The notes: a model not told the origin generated them from the letters alone. A stretch of DNA of 64,000 bases from Guptibacillus hwajinpoensis (GCF_020171785.1 NZ_JAIVAE010000008.1:1-64000), one strand, 5' to 3'; counted from the first letter of the stretch, positions 19,039-28,685 are shown. Translations and numbers: made by a program.

Positions 19039-20292
19039 TTATCCCGCTTCTCTTAATTCCGCCTGTTCCTTTCTTGCATCTAATTCAGGAGAAATCATGA
19101 AAAAGATGAGCGTGCCAATTAAACCAATAGTCGTAATGACGATCGCCATCAGCATCGAAGAAAACACCGCTCCAAGCGAAACAGTGACCGATGCAACGAG
19201 CATCGACAGGTTGAACTTTAATCCTCCAAACGCCATGTAGGAGCTCCTTGCATCGTCCGGTGGAATAGCTGCCATATACGACTGTTCGACAGGGACGCGG
19301 AAAACTTCTCCTATTGTTAGTACCGCCATCATTAGAAAAAGTAGAATTAAACTATTGGAATAGGCGAGTACCCCATATCCAATAGTAAAGAAGAAACAAC
19401 TCCAAACGAGGACCGATTTATCTTTTAGTGAATGCGGAATTCTAGTAACAAACAGCATCAGAATAACAACCATAATTGTGTTCTCACTTCTTAAAAACCC
19501 CATCGTTTGAACACCATCGAACTCCCAAAGAAGAAATTGCTGCGTTGGCATTTCCTCACTTAGGCGAATGCCTATGTAATTTGTAAGCTGAAATTCCATT
19601 GAAAGAATAAGGACGCCCGCGATCGTAAAAAGCACAAACAACCGATCCTGAAACACTCGTTTATATGTTGATAATAATTGCATCACGTGTTGAGCTGGTT
19701 TGAGCTCTTCTACAACTGGTTTATGACTTTCATCAATGAAGAAGGCAACTAAGAATGCTGTGATTGCCGCTGCTATACTAAGAGAAAGGAAAAGTTCAAA
19801 TAAGTAATCTTTAAATAGGAACGCGCCAAGTATTCCCCCTACGGCGATGGAAAGGTTATTTGCCCAATACGAAATGGAATACATCAGCTTCCGCTGCGGC
19901 GGGGTACTTACATCGATCAGCATCGCCTGGTTCGCTGGGCCTGCGAGTCCCCAACAAATACTATTCACAGTCATCATCGCAAATGTAATGGATGCTGATT
20001 CAAACCACGGTGAATTGCAGATCATCATTGTGAAAAAAGCGAGGAAACGAAGCGTCTCCGCAAACAGCATCACTTTCTTTCGACCAAATTGATCTGCGAA
20101 ATAACCGCCAAGAAAGTTAATACCGATCCCGATAAACACATTCACTAACAAAAGAAGTCCTGCGACCTTTGCTCCAAAATGGACCGCTAAGTAAATTGAC
20201 ATAAACGGAAAAATCATACTTCCGATAAAGCGACTTATAAAGTTTTCAATTAGACGTATTTTAATGTTCTTGTGAAAGTCTCTGAATCTCAT
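19039..20292 (-). CDS. MFS transporter
   Basis: 417 aa, twelve membrane helices. The motif-A loop GGYFADQFGRKKV between helices 2 and 3 is clear, and the central loop DESHKPVVEELKP separates the two halves. Probably a drug or metabolite exporter of the DHA1 type; substrate unknown. Start supported by AGGAGAGGGAG. Confidence 0.88.
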   Translation of the reverse strand: MRFRDFHKNIKIRLIENFISRFIGSMIFPFMSIYLAVHFGAKVAGLLLLVNVFIGIGINFLGGYFADQFGRKKVMLFAETLRFLAFFTMMICNSPWFESASITFAMMTVNSICWGLAGPANQAMLIDVSTPPQRKLMYSISYWANNLSIAVGGILGAFLFKDYLFELFLSLSIAAAITAFLVAFFIDESHKPVVEELKPAQHVMQLLSTYKRVFQDRLFVLFTIAGVLILSMEFQLTNYIGIRLSEEMPTQQFLLWEFDGVQTMGFLRSENTIMVVILMLFVTRIPHSLKDKSVLVWSCFFFTIGYGVLAYSNSLILLFLMMAVLTIGEVFRVPVEQSYMAAIPPDDARSSYMAFGGLKFNLSMLVASVTVSLGAVFSSMLMAIVITTIGLIGTLIFFMISPELDARKEQAELREAG

Positions 20293-20456
20293 TTTCTCCC
20301 TCTCCTATTCTATGTATGCACCATGTAGTGTTTAGGTCATTCATTTTAATAGCTCGCCCCCTTTTTCAGATATTTCCATATACAATACCTTATTTTCCAT
20401 ATTGAGACAATATAAGAATGAAAATCCCTTAAGAAAGTGGCCCAAACATAGTAAAA

Positions 20457-20479
20457 ACTCAGCCGTCATGAGCTGAGTT
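20457..20479 (-). terminator. intrinsic terminator (minus strand)
   Basis: AACTCAGC (20457-20464) pairs with GCTGAGTT (20472-20479); T5 follows on the minus strand. It ends the DUF4385 transcript, so the phased repeat array lies within that 3' untranslated region. Confidence 0.75.
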
Positions 20480-20501
20480 AACTAAAAGAACTTCCTATTC
20501 G

Positions 20502-20600
20502 TCGAGATTTCCGCGAAAATCAAATTAATTCCGCGCTTTTCCCATTAATTCCGCGAATTACAGCGTTTTTTCCGCGATAATTAAAATAATTCCGCGAAAC
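20502..20600. repeat. phased repeat array A (5 x TTCCGCG, 20-21 bp step)
   Basis: TTCCGCG starts at 20509, 20529, 20549, 20570 and 20590, giving steps of 20, 20, 21 and 20. Units are mostly AATTCCGCG plus an AT-rich tail; the intervening bases vary. No coding capacity is seen; it fills the 325-bp gap between two genes. Confidence 0.85.
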
Positions 20601-20617
20601 CGTTATAAACGCTGCAA

Positions 20618-21064
20618 TCACCCATACTTCTTCTGATGCTCCTTCTTCTTCTCTAAATAAGCTTCATCTGTACGCACGACTTTCCACTTCTCTTCAAAAA
20701 TCCTTGCTGATTCGGCTTTTTCCTCATCAATATCCCGCTCGTTCACGTCACCGTCGCTGTTGTATTTCTTGCCACCTTTATAATTCGCATAGCGACGAGC
20801 TCTTGTATAACCCATCTGAATAAATTTACGAGCCATGTCCATCCCTACGAAATCATCGTTTTCCTGGTACTCGCGAAACAGTTGATAAATTTTCTCTGAA
20901 GATTCTTTTGCGATCTCAGGTGTTTTAAAGCGCCAGTGTGGGAGGATTTCACTTTTATAAGGTTCTACCATTAGAACACCCTGCTCCCCACGACCAACGC
21001 GGTACTTTTCAGGCTGCTGCCGAAAGTTAATGTTGTCAAAATCGAGGTCATAATTAAAAGCCAT
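20618..21064 (-). CDS. DUF4385 family protein
   Basis: 148 aa from the ATG at 21064, after GGAGTGG. Soluble, charged. Opens MAFNYDLDFDNINFR and has PEKYRVGRGEQGVL, LPHWRFKTPEIA, DMARKFIQMGYTRARRYANYKGG, which fit DUF4385. Function unknown. Transcript runs through repeat array A to the terminator at 20457-20479. Confidence 0.85.
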   Translation of the reverse strand: MAFNYDLDFDNINFRQQPEKYRVGRGEQGVLMVEPYKSEILPHWRFKTPEIAKESSEKIYQLFREYQENDDFVGMDMARKFIQMGYTRARRYANYKGGKKYNSDGDVNERDIDEEKAESARIFEEKWKVVRTDEAYLEKKKEHQKKYG

Positions 21065-21142
21065 CAATACCACTCCTTTTTGGAGGGTATTCCCAATATG
21101 TTCCTTACTGTAAACAATGCAAGTTCATTTAACTCTCTTCCT

Positions 21143-22234
21143 TCACATTCCTAGATAGTAATTAACCCTATCTCGAAACGCATAAGGCTTATCCACTTTC
21201 ACATACACATGCTCAATGCTTTTTTTAAAGCCAAAAACCTGATTCATTTCCACCGTTCGATTCAGTTCAATCACAAATGGAGCCTGTTCTCTTTCAAGTC
21301 CATGAAGCGCAAACTCAACACTTGCTCGATCCCGCCTCACTTCTTCAGGAGATTTCTTGTTTTCTGATATGGCTTTTACAGCATTCCACTCGATAAATCC
21401 ATATTGCCGAATGCCCTTTTGAAAATGAATGCCTTTTTCACTAAGGATAACAGGAGATAATCGAATCGCCTGGTAATCTGAGATGATAAATAGGAGCGCA
21501 TAAAGATCAAAAATTGTCACGATCCATGCCGCGACATGACTGTACTGTGCAACCATTATGTGAACGGCAATGATCTCAATGACCATGGCATGAACTAACA
21601 TATAAAATACACCAAGGTAACCTCCATCTTTATGGAACGTAAACGTATTTACATGTTCAACGTTTGCTTGGCTTTTCTTTCTCCAGCTAAATAAACAATA
21701 GTACATAGCGGCAAGATCCGTCGCTACTACTCGTAATAGAAAACCAAATTTATTTAGTCGTTTGTTTTGAAAGGTAAATGTTTGTTGAATCGCTCGTGAA
21801 AAACTTAGAAGAAAATGATGATGAATCGTCTTTTCCATTTGATAGTTTTTTATTAATATGGGGAACCTTTTAAGAATGGCGATAAACAAAACGAACTCAA
21901 AAGCGATGACACCTACTTCAAGGACAATGACCATAACATTAAAATACGTAAGGTGTGCATCCGCATGAGAAGGGATCATCCAATTGGCAAGCAACACTCC
22001 AAAGAAGACCAATCCACATAACAGAATCCACGAAACTCTTTTTCGAAATCCAAAAAAATAGAGTAACAACGGTAAAATAATGCAAAGGTCAAGTGCCGTT
22101 CCAATACCCACTCGATCATCAATAGGGCCAACCACTTGTGTTTGCATGACAAGATAATTCGGCACAATGATAATCAACAATAAAAATACAACCCGTTTCC
22201 ACGCGATATCTTGTAACGGTAAAGAAAGTGTCAT
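21143..22234 (-). CDS. multi-pass membrane protein, unknown
   Basis: 363 aa. Four hydrophobic helices in the first 125 residues, a polar stretch (about 130-200), two further helices (about 210-255), then a soluble C-terminal part (LSEKGIHFQKGIRQYGFIEWNAVKAI) that looks like a small PH-like beta domain. GGGAGGGG supports the ATG. No family recognised. Confidence 0.7.
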   Translation of the reverse strand: MTLSLPLQDIAWKRVVFLLLIIIVPNYLVMQTQVVGPIDDRVGIGTALDLCIILPLLLYFFGFRKRVSWILLCGLVFFGVLLANWMIPSHADAHLTYFNVMVIVLEVGVIAFEFVLFIAILKRFPILIKNYQMEKTIHHHFLLSFSRAIQQTFTFQNKRLNKFGFLLRVVATDLAAMYYCLFSWRKKSQANVEHVNTFTFHKDGGYLGVFYMLVHAMVIEIIAVHIMVAQYSHVAAWIVTIFDLYALLFIISDYQAIRLSPVILSEKGIHFQKGIRQYGFIEWNAVKAISENKKSPEEVRRDRASVEFALHGLEREQAPFVIELNRTVEMNQVFGFKKSIEHVYVKVDKPYAFRDRVNYYLGM

Positions 22235-22404
22235 GTGATCCCCTCCCGTCTTATTACCTTCTATTATAATGAAAAATTTTCAAAAAAACGCAGACACTTT
22301 ACACTTGTTGGAAAAAATACAGATCTAACACATTCTAACGTTCCTTCTTGTGTGTTTGAGGGTAAAGAATAGTCGACAATGATGACAGACGTTAGGAGGA
22401 TCCT

Positions 22405-24216
22405 ATGATATTTTTTGGTTATGCTTTCTATTTACTTTTAGCCATTCTAAAATTTGTGCTATTTAGCTTCTATACCAATACGGCTTTTCCACTGCAGTTT
22501 CTCCTTATGAACCTTGCCGGCATGTTACTTTTATCAAGCTGGACACTTCTCATTCAATGGAAGAAACGCCGCTGGATATGGCTCACGCTTTTGTTTTTAC
22601 ATAGTCTACTTTTAACATCCGATCTCTGGTACTACCGCTATTTTGAAGATATGCTCTCTGTTTCTCTTCTTTCTCAGATGCTTCAGATGAGCGATGTGGG
22701 CGGAGGTTTTATGGCGCTCATCCGTTTTCAAGACTTTTTCCTTTTCGCTGATGTGGTGATTTTTCTTTTGATACTCTTTTTCACGAGAAAGAAGACGTAT
22801 AAAGTAACAAAGAAGAAACGGAGAATAACGGCAGGCGTTACATTTCTTACCGGGATCATTCTGTTTGCGACACCGTTAACCTATAGCGCTGTTAAGGAAG
22901 AACAATGGCTAAACCAATCCGTTTCAGATATGCGCGATTATTACCAGCTTGGCTTCTGGGGCTATCACGGCGTTGATCTTTGGCGAGGTATGGTCAGCGT
23001 TTTTGAGGCTGATGATGATTTAACCGCGACACAACAAAAACTGCTCGAGAAAAATACTTCAGAAAACACAGAAGGTTCTCCTAAGAAACCAAATATCCTT
23101 TTGATTCAACTGGAATCGTTTCAAGGGTCACTCATTGGACAGAAAATCAATGGGAAAGAGCTTACTCCCAATTTAAATCAGCTTAAAGAAGAAACGCTGT
23201 ACTTCTCTTCGTTCTACCATCAAACCCATGAAGGAAGAACGTCTGATGCTGAATTTATAACCAATACGTCGCTCTACCCATTGAAATCCGGCTCCGTTTA
23301 TACACGTTTTCCGGAAAATGAGTTTGGTTCATTACCGGAGTTACTTAAAGAAAATGGCTACGACACTGCGGCCATGCATGCGTATGACAAGGGCTTTTGG
23401 AACCGTGATAAAGTGTACGAAAACATTGGATTCAATCACTTTTTTAGCAACAAAGACTATCCGAACAAGAAAAAAATCGGCATGGCTTTGAACGATAAAA
23501 ACTTTCTCACGACATCGATTGAACATATGGAAACGTTAAAAGAACCTTACTTTACTTTCATGGTGGCATTAACGAGTCACACCCCTTATGAAATACCGAA
23601 AGATGAACGACAATTGGATTTATCAGGATATGAGGATCCGATGTTAAAAAGGTATTATCAAACGATTTATTATGTGGATCAGGCCGTGGGGCAAATGGTT
23701 GACGAATTAAAGCAGAAAGACATGTGGGAAGACTCCCTTATCGTTTTCTACGGTGACCATGATAGCGGCCTAACGAACGAAGGCAGTGAAATGAGAAAGG
23801 AAGCGAAGGTTGAAAATGCTGTAGATGCGTTTGAACTTGATCGTCAGGTACCTCTTTTTATAAAGCAACCGAATGAAAGTAGTGGACAGGTGGTAAAAGA
23901 AAACGGTGGGCAAATCGACATCGCTCCAACGATCCTAGACATGTTAAATATGGATATGCCTTATATGATGGGAAGCTCTCTTCTTGATGACGAATCTAAT
24001 TTAACTGCATTTCGAGATGGGTCTTTTCGCTATAAAGATTATTATTATGAAGCTGATTTAACAGAAGAAGCTGGAAACGGCACGTGCTATGATGTTTCTA
24101 GTGAAATGAAAGTAGCGTTTGATAAATGTGAAGGTCAAATTGAGAAGGTCTTAGAGCAACTTCGACTTTCTGATGCGATTATTGATAAGAATGGGCTTAA
24201 AAAAATAAACGAGTAA
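22405..24216 (+). CDS. LTA synthase family phosphoglycerol transferase
   Basis: 603 aa. Five N-terminal membrane helices (to about 165), then an extracellular sulfatase-fold domain. LIQLESFQG carries the metal-binding Glu, EGRTSDAEF the catalytic Thr near residue 278, and FYGDHDSG the metal-binding Asp-His pair. This enzyme family polymerises glycerol phosphate from phosphatidylglycerol onto a glycolipid to make lipoteichoic acid. Which Bacillus paralogue (LtaS, YfnI, YqgS) it matches is not clear. Good GGAGG site. Confidence 0.9.
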   Translation: MIFFGYAFYLLLAILKFVLFSFYTNTAFPLQFLLMNLAGMLLLSSWTLLIQWKKRRWIWLTLLFLHSLLLTSDLWYYRYFEDMLSVSLLSQMLQMSDVGGGFMALIRFQDFFLFADVVIFLLILFFTRKKTYKVTKKKRRITAGVTFLTGIILFATPLTYSAVKEEQWLNQSVSDMRDYYQLGFWGYHGVDLWRGMVSVFEADDDLTATQQKLLEKNTSENTEGSPKKPNILLIQLESFQGSLIGQKINGKELTPNLNQLKEETLYFSSFYHQTHEGRTSDAEFITNTSLYPLKSGSVYTRFPENEFGSLPELLKENGYDTAAMHAYDKGFWNRDKVYENIGFNHFFSNKDYPNKKKIGMALNDKNFLTTSIEHMETLKEPYFTFMVALTSHTPYEIPKDERQLDLSGYEDPMLKRYYQTIYYVDQAVGQMVDELKQKDMWEDSLIVFYGDHDSGLTNEGSEMRKEAKVENAVDAFELDRQVPLFIKQPNESSGQVVKENGGQIDIAPTILDMLNMDMPYMMGSSLLDDESNLTAFRDGSFRYKDYYYEADLTEEAGNGTCYDVSSEMKVAFDKCEGQIEKVLEQLRLSDAIIDKNGLKKINE

Positions 24217-24223
24217 AAAACTG

Positions 24224-24258
24224 CGGTTCAGACATGTAAAGGTCTGGATCGTTTTTTT
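24224..24258 (+). terminator. intrinsic terminator
   Basis: CGGTTCAGAC pairs (two wobbles) with GTCTGGATCG, then T7, just after the LTA synthase gene. Confidence 0.75.
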
Positions 24259-24466
24259 GTGTGACTTATAGTACCTTTGACACAGCTTTTTTGAGAGAGA
24301 ACAAGCACAATTAAGAACTTCAGAGAAACCCGTCGAATGCACAGCGGTTACCGTTCGATAGACCTATACTCCATCTAAGAAAGTTAGTGAAATGGTTCCT
24401 TGATTAATAAACAGAATATTCTTATAGTTGAAGAGGTATAAAACTCATTTTAAACAGGAGGGTTTT

Positions 24467-25984
24467 ATGAAGAAATGGATGGTGTCGCTATTGGTTTTGA
24501 CGTTCCTACTTGCTCCCCCCTTTGCTCAGGATGCACAAGCCGGTATTATTGGAAAAGGTGATGCAACCGGAACACCCGGCGAATGGTACATTGGCGATCA
24601 ACCCAAGTCCGTTAAGTCTGGCTCCCTTCTACTCGTATTTGTCCACGGATTAAATAGCTCTTCGAAAACCTGGATTGATCAAAACGACATGGACGAAATT
24701 ACATACAGCAAGAACTACCAAACGGCTTACATTGATTTATATCCGACAAAAAACATGTGGGATAACGGACAGCTGCTTGCTAGCAAACTGAAAGAAATGA
24801 ACGCTTACTTTGGGAAGAAAGTCATTCTTGTAACGCACAGTAAAGGCGGAGTAGATGCCCAGGCTGCTATCGTTCACGCAAACGCCCAGCAGTATGTAGA
24901 TAAAGTGATTACCCTTTCCACACCACACCAGGGATCTCAGCTTGCCGATCTTGCCCACAGCAGCTGGGCCGGGTGGTTAGCTGCCATTATTGGGAATCGA
25001 AATGACGCCACCTATTCACTTCAGACTGGCTACATGAGCTATTTCCGCTCCGTAACTGATTCGAAACCGACTATTTCCGCCACGCCGTATTATACACTTG
25101 GTGGTACGAGCTGGGGTAGCTTTGGCGGCACGCTCTATTGGGGCGGATTGTACTTAAGACCATATGGTCCCAATGACGGGGCTGTTACCGTTACTAGCTC
25201 CAGACTTCCCTATGGAAATGAGATACGCGTTGGCAATTGGGATCATTTTTCGATTCGAACTGGGAGCGCTACGTTTAACTTGTTCGAACCTTATTTAACC
25301 CAGTCAGTCCCTGCCTTCGCCCCGCTCAATTCATTACAAGAAACTGCAACTCCCCAACCAGATGAAGCCAGCGTTCTTATTAGGGGTGGCGAATTTAATG
25401 GGACAAAAGTTGAAAAGGTACAGATCGAACCAAACACGAAAAGCATCGCAATCGATTGGATGAGCCAAAACAAAGATTCTGTGATTACTCTTCAAGGACC
25501 TGATCAAAAAACGTATACGGTAGCAAACACTTCTCAAGATAACGGCATGTTTGAAGGAGCGTTTCATCATCAAATGAAAGTGAACACCCCGACCGCAGGT
25601 ACATGGAAACTAAAGGTGAAACAGCCTAAGAAAGAAAGTTATCTCTTGCAGGTTGCTTATGAAAGTGAACTGAACGAGGACTTACAGATGGAGATGAGTA
25701 ACTCGAAAGAAGTGAAGCTTCAAGTAAATAGCGCAAAGATTGATCAGAAATCCATTGAAGGATCGATCGTAATCCAATATAGTCAGAACGGAAAAACGAA
25801 GCAAAAGAAAGTCTCACAAGAAGAATTCAACTCACTAAAATCCTTTCCAATTAAACACGCTGGAAAAGGCGTTTACCAGATTATGCTTGATGTAAACGGT
25901 AAAACGAAGAAAGGCGCAGCGTTTGAGCGAACGATTCTTCACACGGTTTATATGGATGCCAATGGAAAAGTTTATCAGCCTTAA
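24467..25984 (+). CDS. secreted alpha/beta hydrolase, lipase-like
   Basis: 505 aa from the ATG at 24467, which follows AGGAGGG; an upstream in-frame ATG lacks a site. Signal peptide MKKWMVSLLVLTFLLAPPFA with likely cleavage after AQA (residue 25). Lipase features: FVHGLN oxyanion segment, nucleophile elbow THSKGG (Ser125), then PNDGAV (candidate Asp) and WDHFSI (candidate His). The last 200 residues form a beta-rich region like a P-domain or Ig-like domain. Exported esterase or lipase; substrate unknown. Confidence 0.87.
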   Translation: MKKWMVSLLVLTFLLAPPFAQDAQAGIIGKGDATGTPGEWYIGDQPKSVKSGSLLLVFVHGLNSSSKTWIDQNDMDEITYSKNYQTAYIDLYPTKNMWDNGQLLASKLKEMNAYFGKKVILVTHSKGGVDAQAAIVHANAQQYVDKVITLSTPHQGSQLADLAHSSWAGWLAAIIGNRNDATYSLQTGYMSYFRSVTDSKPTISATPYYTLGGTSWGSFGGTLYWGGLYLRPYGPNDGAVTVTSSRLPYGNEIRVGNWDHFSIRTGSATFNLFEPYLTQSVPAFAPLNSLQETATPQPDEASVLIRGGEFNGTKVEKVQIEPNTKSIAIDWMSQNKDSVITLQGPDQKTYTVANTSQDNGMFEGAFHHQMKVNTPTAGTWKLKVKQPKKESYLLQVAYESELNEDLQMEMSNSKEVKLQVNSAKIDQKSIEGSIVIQYSQNGKTKQKKVSQEEFNSLKSFPIKHAGKGVYQIMLDVNGKTKKGAAFERTILHTVYMDANGKVYQP

Positions 25985-25990
25985 CGAAAG

Positions 25991-26020
25991 AAAGAACGCC
26001 GGACGAATCCGGCGTTCTTT
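25991..26020. terminator. bidirectional intrinsic terminator
   Basis: AAAGAACGCCGGA pairs with TCCGGCGTTCTTT around a 4-nt loop, between the convergent lipase and GrpB genes. Confidence 0.9.
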
Positions 26021-26544
26021 TATACGTATCCTCTACTTTTATACCAATCAAGCGCTTTAGCTTCGATCTCCTCGACTAGTGGATTCTTTCCTTCAATGTA
26101 AGCTTCCATCTCATATGGATACTGCTCCGCTAAATCGGCTTTCTTCTCACCATAGCGCATCCGGTCTTCATTATGCGCACTTAAATAGTCACGAAATGCT
26201 AAGTGCCGATCAATATCCCGGTGGCCTTTTTCATAAAGATGAACATGGTGCGAACGCTGATCGCCACCTTTTCGGTAGAAGCGGCGTCCAGGTAAACCAT
26301 TTTCCCCAAGTGCTTCATACCCCAGTTCTTTCATGTGATTATTTTTTTGATCCACTAGACTGAGATCTTCCACAACAGGCAACAGATCGATAACAGGCTT
26401 CGCTTTTAAACCTTCAACCGCCGTACTTCCAATATGATGTATTTCAATCATATTCTCACCAAATACTTGCTCAATCTTCCTCGCCTCTAACAAAAAAAGT
26501 TCGCGCCAAATTTCTTTAAAGTTCTGAACTTCCACTTTTCTCAT
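26020..26544 (-). CDS. GrpB family (UPF0157) protein
   Basis: 174 aa, soluble. Nucleotidyltransferase-like fold of the GrpB/UPF0157 family: HHIGSTAVEGLKAKPVIDLLPVV carries the GS and D-x-D-like metal motif, followed by HHVHLYEKGH. Often fused to or near dephospho-CoA kinase, but not here. AGGGGTGAG before the ATG. Reaction unproven. Confidence 0.9.
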   Translation of the reverse strand: MRKVEVQNFKEIWRELFLLEARKIEQVFGENMIEIHHIGSTAVEGLKAKPVIDLLPVVEDLSLVDQKNNHMKELGYEALGENGLPGRRFYRKGGDQRSHHVHLYEKGHRDIDRHLAFRDYLSAHNEDRMRYGEKKADLAEQYPYEMEAYIEGKNPLVEEIEAKALDWYKSRGYV

Positions 26545-26560
26545 TCTTTCTCACCCCTTA

Positions 26561-26925
26561 TTACCTACTCCGAAGTCTAAATCGTGCGGTCAAGAGACCA
26601 CTTACGCCAAATGTGCCGCTATCAGAATCACTCTGTTTCATTTCGGTCACTTCAACTGGCTCGAAATCCTGTTGAAAAAATGGCAATCAGTTTTTCTTCT
26701 GTAAAACCCAGGCCTCCCTGAAGACTCCGCCTTTGATATACTTCTAGATCAGAAAGAGAAGAACCTCCCAGTTCGCCATTCTCCATAAAACACGTTAACG
26801 CAAACTCTCCTTCTTCTTTTAAGGATCGCTTCACAAGCGCAATATAGCTCATTCGGCGATGCGGCGCGATGTGATGAAAGCAGCCCGAGTCATAAACAAA
26901 ATCGTGAGAGCGTGCCCGCAGGAGG
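26561..26925 (-). pseudogene. class I SAM methyltransferase remnant
   Basis: Read on the minus strand, the region encodes the second half of a class I methyltransferase: HDFVYDSGCFHHIAPHRR, then SYIALVKRSLKEEGEFALTCF, SDLEVYQRRSLQGGLGFTEE and IAIF. An extra T in a T6 run (plus-strand A-run 26675-26680) shifts the frame; skipping one T gives QQDFEPVEVTEMK... to a stop at 26561. The SAM-binding N-terminal half is missing: homology stops where repeat array B begins. Confidence 0.75.
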
Positions 26926-27020
26926 TTTATTGGCTAAATTTAAGATTTATTAGCCAAAATGCGATTTTATTGGCCACATTCGAGATATATTGGCCAAAAT
27001 CAACTTTTTATTAGCTAACG
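26926..27020. repeat. phased repeat array B (5 x ATTRGCY, 20-21 bp step)
   Basis: ATTGGC or ATTAGC starts at 26929, 26949, 26969, 26989 and 27010 (steps 20, 20, 20, 21). The better units read TTTATTGGCCAAAAT, with a TTGGCCAA palindrome, and 5-6 variable bases follow. Same architecture as array A with a different word. It lies between the truncated methyltransferase and the MFS promoter. Confidence 0.85.
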
Positions 27021-27097
27021 AGAATCATTCCAACCAATTATACCATTATATGGAATATTTCCGCCTCCACCTCGATAAAAATTTACAATCAAGACGT

Positions 27098-27126
27098 TTG
27101 TCATGAGACAATGAGGAGCGTATAAT
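27098..27126 (+). promoter_or_regulatory. SigA-type promoter of the DHA2 transporter
   Basis: TTGTCA (27098-27103), 17-bp spacer, TATAAT (27121-27126). Confidence 0.75.
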
Positions 27127-27214
27127 TTGGTAATTGATTGAGGGAAAACAACTCAACTAAGTAACCATGACTAAGTGACAAATGATTATTAGAGATTACG
27201 AGAGGAGTCCTATC

Positions 27215-28669
27215 GTGTCCACCAAACCTTACAATAAAGTGTTAATTGCAGCGCTTCTACTTTCTGGAGCGTTTATTACAATTTTAAACCAGACGCTTAT
27301 GATTACGGCGATTCCACCGATCATGGAGGAAATGAACATTACGGCAAATACAGCCCAATGGCTGACAACCGTCTTTATGCTTGTAAACGGCATAATGATA
27401 CCGATTAGTGCTTTTCTACTTGAACGATTTACAACGAGACAACTTTTTATTTCAGCGATGAGTATTTTCTCAGTAGGAACGGTCATTGGCGGGTTTGCAC
27501 CGAATTTCGGCGTCTTGCTTATTGGACGAGTCATTCAATCTGCTGGCGCTGGGGTGATGATGCCCCTCATGCAAACTGTTTTTCTCATGATCTTTCCTGT
27601 AAATAAACGCGGTACCGCAATGGGATACATCGGGCTTGTGATGTCATTCGCCCCGGCCATTGGTCCTGCGCTATCCGGCTGGATTACAGCGAACTATTCA
27701 TGGCGCGTTTTATTCTGGGCTATGCTTCCCCTTGCAATTGTCATTATTACAGTTGCCCGCTTTACGATGAAGAATGTCACAGAGCTCACGTTTCCAAAGA
27801 TTGATCCGATCTCGATTATCCTTTCATCCATCGGTTTCGGCGGATTGCTTTATGCGTTTACGAGCGCAGGAAACCTCGGATGGGGCAATATGAGAACGAT
27901 CCTTGTTCTAACTGTTGGGGTTGTCACGCTAACCACGTTCATCTTAAGACAATTACGTCTTTCACAGCCGATGCTGGAGTTTCGCGTGTTTAAAGATAAA
28001 ATCTTCACCATTGCTACGATCATCGGCATGCTCATGTTTCTTGGATTAATCGGTTCAGAAACATTAATTCCACTCTATATGCAAAACATGAGAGACTTTA
28101 CTGCATTCGAATCGGGACTTGTGCTACTACCTGGGGCTGTCATTACGGCAATTATGTCCCCGATTACAGGACGAATTTTTGATAAAATTGGCGCGCGCCT
28201 GCTTGCGATTGTGGGTCTAACCATCGTAAGTGTGGCAACGTTCGGTTTTTCATTTCTAGATACGACAACAACCGTTACCTTCTTAACCATCATGTATGCG
28301 ATTCGTATGTTTGGATTATCCATGGTCATGATGCCGGTCACAACGGCTGGTCTCAATCAATTACCAAAGCGCCTTATCGCACATGGGGCTGCCATGAATA
28401 ATACAATGCGTCAAATTGCGGCATCGATTGGTACAGCAATACTCGTGACGGTTATGACTACAACAGCGCAAACCGCTCAACAACAGCCGTCAGTTTCACG
28501 ACCAGACATTTATGGCGTTAACATGGCCTTCCTCGTGATTCTGATTCTATCCATTGTTGCTCTTGGACTTTCGTTCTTTGTGAAAAAGAATGCGACTGAA
28601 CAAGAATCAAAGAAAACAAATGAGGCACCGATTCGCAACAAGCACCAACCTAAGTCAGTTAATGCCTAA
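27215..28669 (+). CDS. DHA2-family MFS multidrug transporter (LmrB-like)
   Basis: 484 aa from the GTG at 27215, spaced 7 bp after AGGAG; the ATG at 27182 has no site. Fourteen hydrophobic helices, as in EmrB/QacA/LmrB exporters. Motif LNQTLMITAIPPIMEE on helix 1, the GRVIQSAGAGVMMP helix and motif C-like GPALSGWI are present. Likely exports lincosamide-type or other lipophilic drugs with a proton gradient. Divergent from the methyltransferase remnant. Confidence 0.9.
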   Translation: MSTKPYNKVLIAALLLSGAFITILNQTLMITAIPPIMEEMNITANTAQWLTTVFMLVNGIMIPISAFLLERFTTRQLFISAMSIFSVGTVIGGFAPNFGVLLIGRVIQSAGAGVMMPLMQTVFLMIFPVNKRGTAMGYIGLVMSFAPAIGPALSGWITANYSWRVLFWAMLPLAIVIITVARFTMKNVTELTFPKIDPISIILSSIGFGGLLYAFTSAGNLGWGNMRTILVLTVGVVTLTTFILRQLRLSQPMLEFRVFKDKIFTIATIIGMLMFLGLIGSETLIPLYMQNMRDFTAFESGLVLLPGAVITAIMSPITGRIFDKIGARLLAIVGLTIVSVATFGFSFLDTTTTVTFLTIMYAIRMFGLSMVMMPVTTAGLNQLPKRLIAHGAAMNNTMRQIAASIGTAILVTVMTTTAQTAQQQPSVSRPDIYGVNMAFLVILILSIVALGLSFFVKKNATEQESKKTNEAPIRNKHQPKSVNA

Positions 28670-28685
28670 ACAAACCTTTATTCAC

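Noticed and set aside
20502-27020. CRISPR arrays at the two phased repeats
   Set aside because: Repeated words are only 7-15 bp, the step is 20-21 bp, and there are no cas genes; spacer-like parts are 5-13 bp.
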